Shown here piece by piece: positions 62,950 to 64,000 of a stretch of 64,000 nucleotides of DNA. This DNA comes from Sphingobacterium micropteri. Lineage in GTDB: Bacteria > Bacteroidota > Bacteroidia > Sphingobacteriales > Sphingobacteriaceae. Location of the stretch: positions 62,001 through 126,000 of the forward strand of contig NZ_JACOIK010000005.1 of assembly GCF_014692515.1 (NCBI RefSeq). The letters run 5' to 3'. Both the position numbers and the translations under genes were made by a program. The stretch's first letter is position 1; each line of letters begins with the position of its first letter. The notes beneath the pieces are model-generated. The model saw only the letters and a list, made by a program, of their open reading frames with translations, did not search any database and had not been told where the DNA came from.

Positions 62950-64000
62950 ATGGCAAACAAAGTAATCATAAGCGGAGGAGGAACAGGGGGACACGTTTTT
63001 CCGGCTATTGCAATAGCGAATGCATTACGTCGTATAGCGCCGGATATCGAAATCTTATTTGTAGGGGCAAATGGACGGATGGAGATGGATCGTGTTCCCG
63101 AGGCAGGCTACAAAATCGTAGGATTAGATATACAGGGCATTGATAGGAGCTCCCTGTTGAAAAATTTGACCTTGCCTTTTAAGCTGATAAATAGTTTGAT
63201 AAAGGCGCGGAAAACGATAAAGGCGTTTAATGCCGATGCCGCAGTAGGTGTGGGTGGGTTTGCGTCGGGACCTTTGTTAATGGCTGCCAACAATATGGGG
63301 CTACCTACGCTGATTCAGGAACAAAACTCTTATGCGGGTGTAACCAATAAGAGCTTGGGAAAGAAAGCTAAAAAGATATGTGTGGCGTATGAAGGGATGG
63401 ATCAATTCTTTCCGGCTGAAAAAATCATGTTGACAGGTAATCCCGTACGCCGCGATTCTGTCGATATCGAGGGGAAACGAGAATTTGCTTTACAAATTTT
63501 TGGTCTGCAGTCGCACAAAAAGACCATATTGATTATCGGTGGTAGCTTGGGTGCAAAACAGATGAATGGTTACGTGTTGGATGTGATACATGAGCTAGGC
63601 GAAAAAGACGATGTACAATTTATTTGGCAGACCGGAAAAACGTATTACGAGGATATGGAACGTATGTTGAAAATGAACGAATTGATTCCGGGTAATGTAA
63701 AGGTGAAACCATTTTTGGATCGTATGGATCTAGCGTATGCAGCGGCAGATTTGATTATTTCGAGAGCAGGTGCTGGCACGATATCGGAACTTTGTGTAGT
63801 GGGAAAACCGGTGATATTGGTGCCCTCGCCTAATGTGGCGGAAGACCATCAAACGAAGAACGCACAAGCTTTGGCCGCTAAGAATGCAGCCGTGATGATT
63901 TCCGAAGCCGACGCGCGGGACACGATGATGTATGTGGCGTTAGAGTTGCTTTCGGATGAGGCTAAATGTGCATCATTAAGTGCCGAAATACAGAAAATGG
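62950..64000 (+). CDS. murG: UDP-GlcNAc:lipid I N-acetylglucosaminyltransferase (C-terminus off the right edge)
   Basis: The frame runs from ATG 62950 to the window end, 350 codons of an expected 360-370. Family motifs are IISGGGTGGHVFPAIAIANAL (glycine-rich lipid I site, residues 7-27), the second glycine stretch VGVGGFASGPLLMAA, QEQNSYAGVTNK, LTGNPVRRDS, IIGGSLGAKQMN and, in the donor site, ISRAGAGTISELCVVGKPVILVPSPNVAEDHQTKNAQAL. It converts lipid I to lipid II at the inner face of the membrane. No defect is seen in the part present. It is the ninth gene of the cluster; murC would be expected next. Confidence 0.95.
   Translation, partial: MANKVIISGGGTGGHVFPAIAIANALRRIAPDIEILFVGANGRMEMDRVPEAGYKIVGLDIQGIDRSSLLKNLTLPFKLINSLIKARKTIKAFNADAAVGVGGFASGPLLMAANNMGLPTLIQEQNSYAGVTNKSLGKKAKKICVAYEGMDQFFPAEKIMLTGNPVRRDSVDIEGKREFALQIFGLQSHKKTILIIGGSLGAKQMNGYVLDVIHELGEKDDVQFIWQTGKTYYEDMERMLKMNELIPGNVKVKPFLDRMDLAYAAADLIISRAGAGTISELCVVGKPVILVPSPNVAEDHQTKNAQALAAKNAAVMISEADARDTMMYVALELLSDEAKCASLSAEIQKM

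Noticed and set aside
1..64000. CRISPR arrays, insertion sequences, prophage or restriction genes
   Set aside because: No spaced direct-repeat array, transposase, integrase, phage structural or restriction-modification gene was seen.

Overview
The window looks like a chromosome segment of a Bacteroidota bacterium, most likely of the Sphingobacteriaceae. The reasons are Bacteroidetes-type promoters (a -7 box of the form TAnnTTTG upstream of at least eight genes), an FtsL-like protein and a long MraY typical of the phylum, a LruC-domain lipoprotein, and a division/cell-wall cluster without murF. Genus cannot be fixed by eye.

Region by region. 1-9.5 kb holds housekeeping and envelope genes: a calcineurin-like phosphoesterase cut by the left edge, an NlpC/P60 hydrolase, tRNA-Met, a START-like protein, an LptF/LptG permease, bifunctional RibBA, an OmpR-type response regulator with its histidine kinase, and a three-gene set (Usp-like, unknown single-span, YoaK/DUF1275).

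9.5-38.6 kb is a large exopolysaccharide locus, nearly all on the minus strand. The main operon (36330 down to 24227) runs stand-alone receiver, priming sugar transferase, half-length TolC-like protein, Wzz-type co-polymerase, O-antigen polymerase/ligase, two GT2, one GT4, a hexapeptide acyltransferase, one GT2 and a Wzx-type flippase. A second minus-strand block (21303 down to 9489) carries five more glycosyltransferases, a PAS histidine kinase, an EEP-family hydrolase, a REC-histidine kinase, a UDP-glucuronate decarboxylase and a deacetylase-like lipoprotein. Between the two blocks sits a plus-strand MBOAT acyltransferase plus SGNH-like pair. The locus is bounded by two lipoproteins with the same membrane-proximal motif, one being a LruC-domain protein. 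It should make and export a Wzx/Wzy-type, probably acylated polysaccharide. No Wza-type export channel is seen; the half-length TolC-like protein and a co-polymerase with a degenerate kinase-like tail stand in its place.

38.7-53.1 kb is mixed metabolism and maintenance: an AraC regulator flanked by two related 16-bp palindromes, asparaginase I, TatD nuclease, RlpA-like lipoprotein, FKBP isomerase, DHH phosphoesterase, a large anchored propeller protein, DUF423, PriA, an LUD-domain iron-sulfur protein with an unusual cysteine spacing, and AspS.

53.2-64 kb is the dcw cluster in Bacteroidetes order: mraZ, rsmH, ftsL-like, ftsI, murE, mraY, murD, ftsW, murG (cut by the right edge). The aspS-mraZ intergenic region has two sets of 10-bp-periodic MraZ-box repeats facing opposite ways. 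A hairpin repeat lies between murD and ftsW, and short tandem repeats lie before murG.
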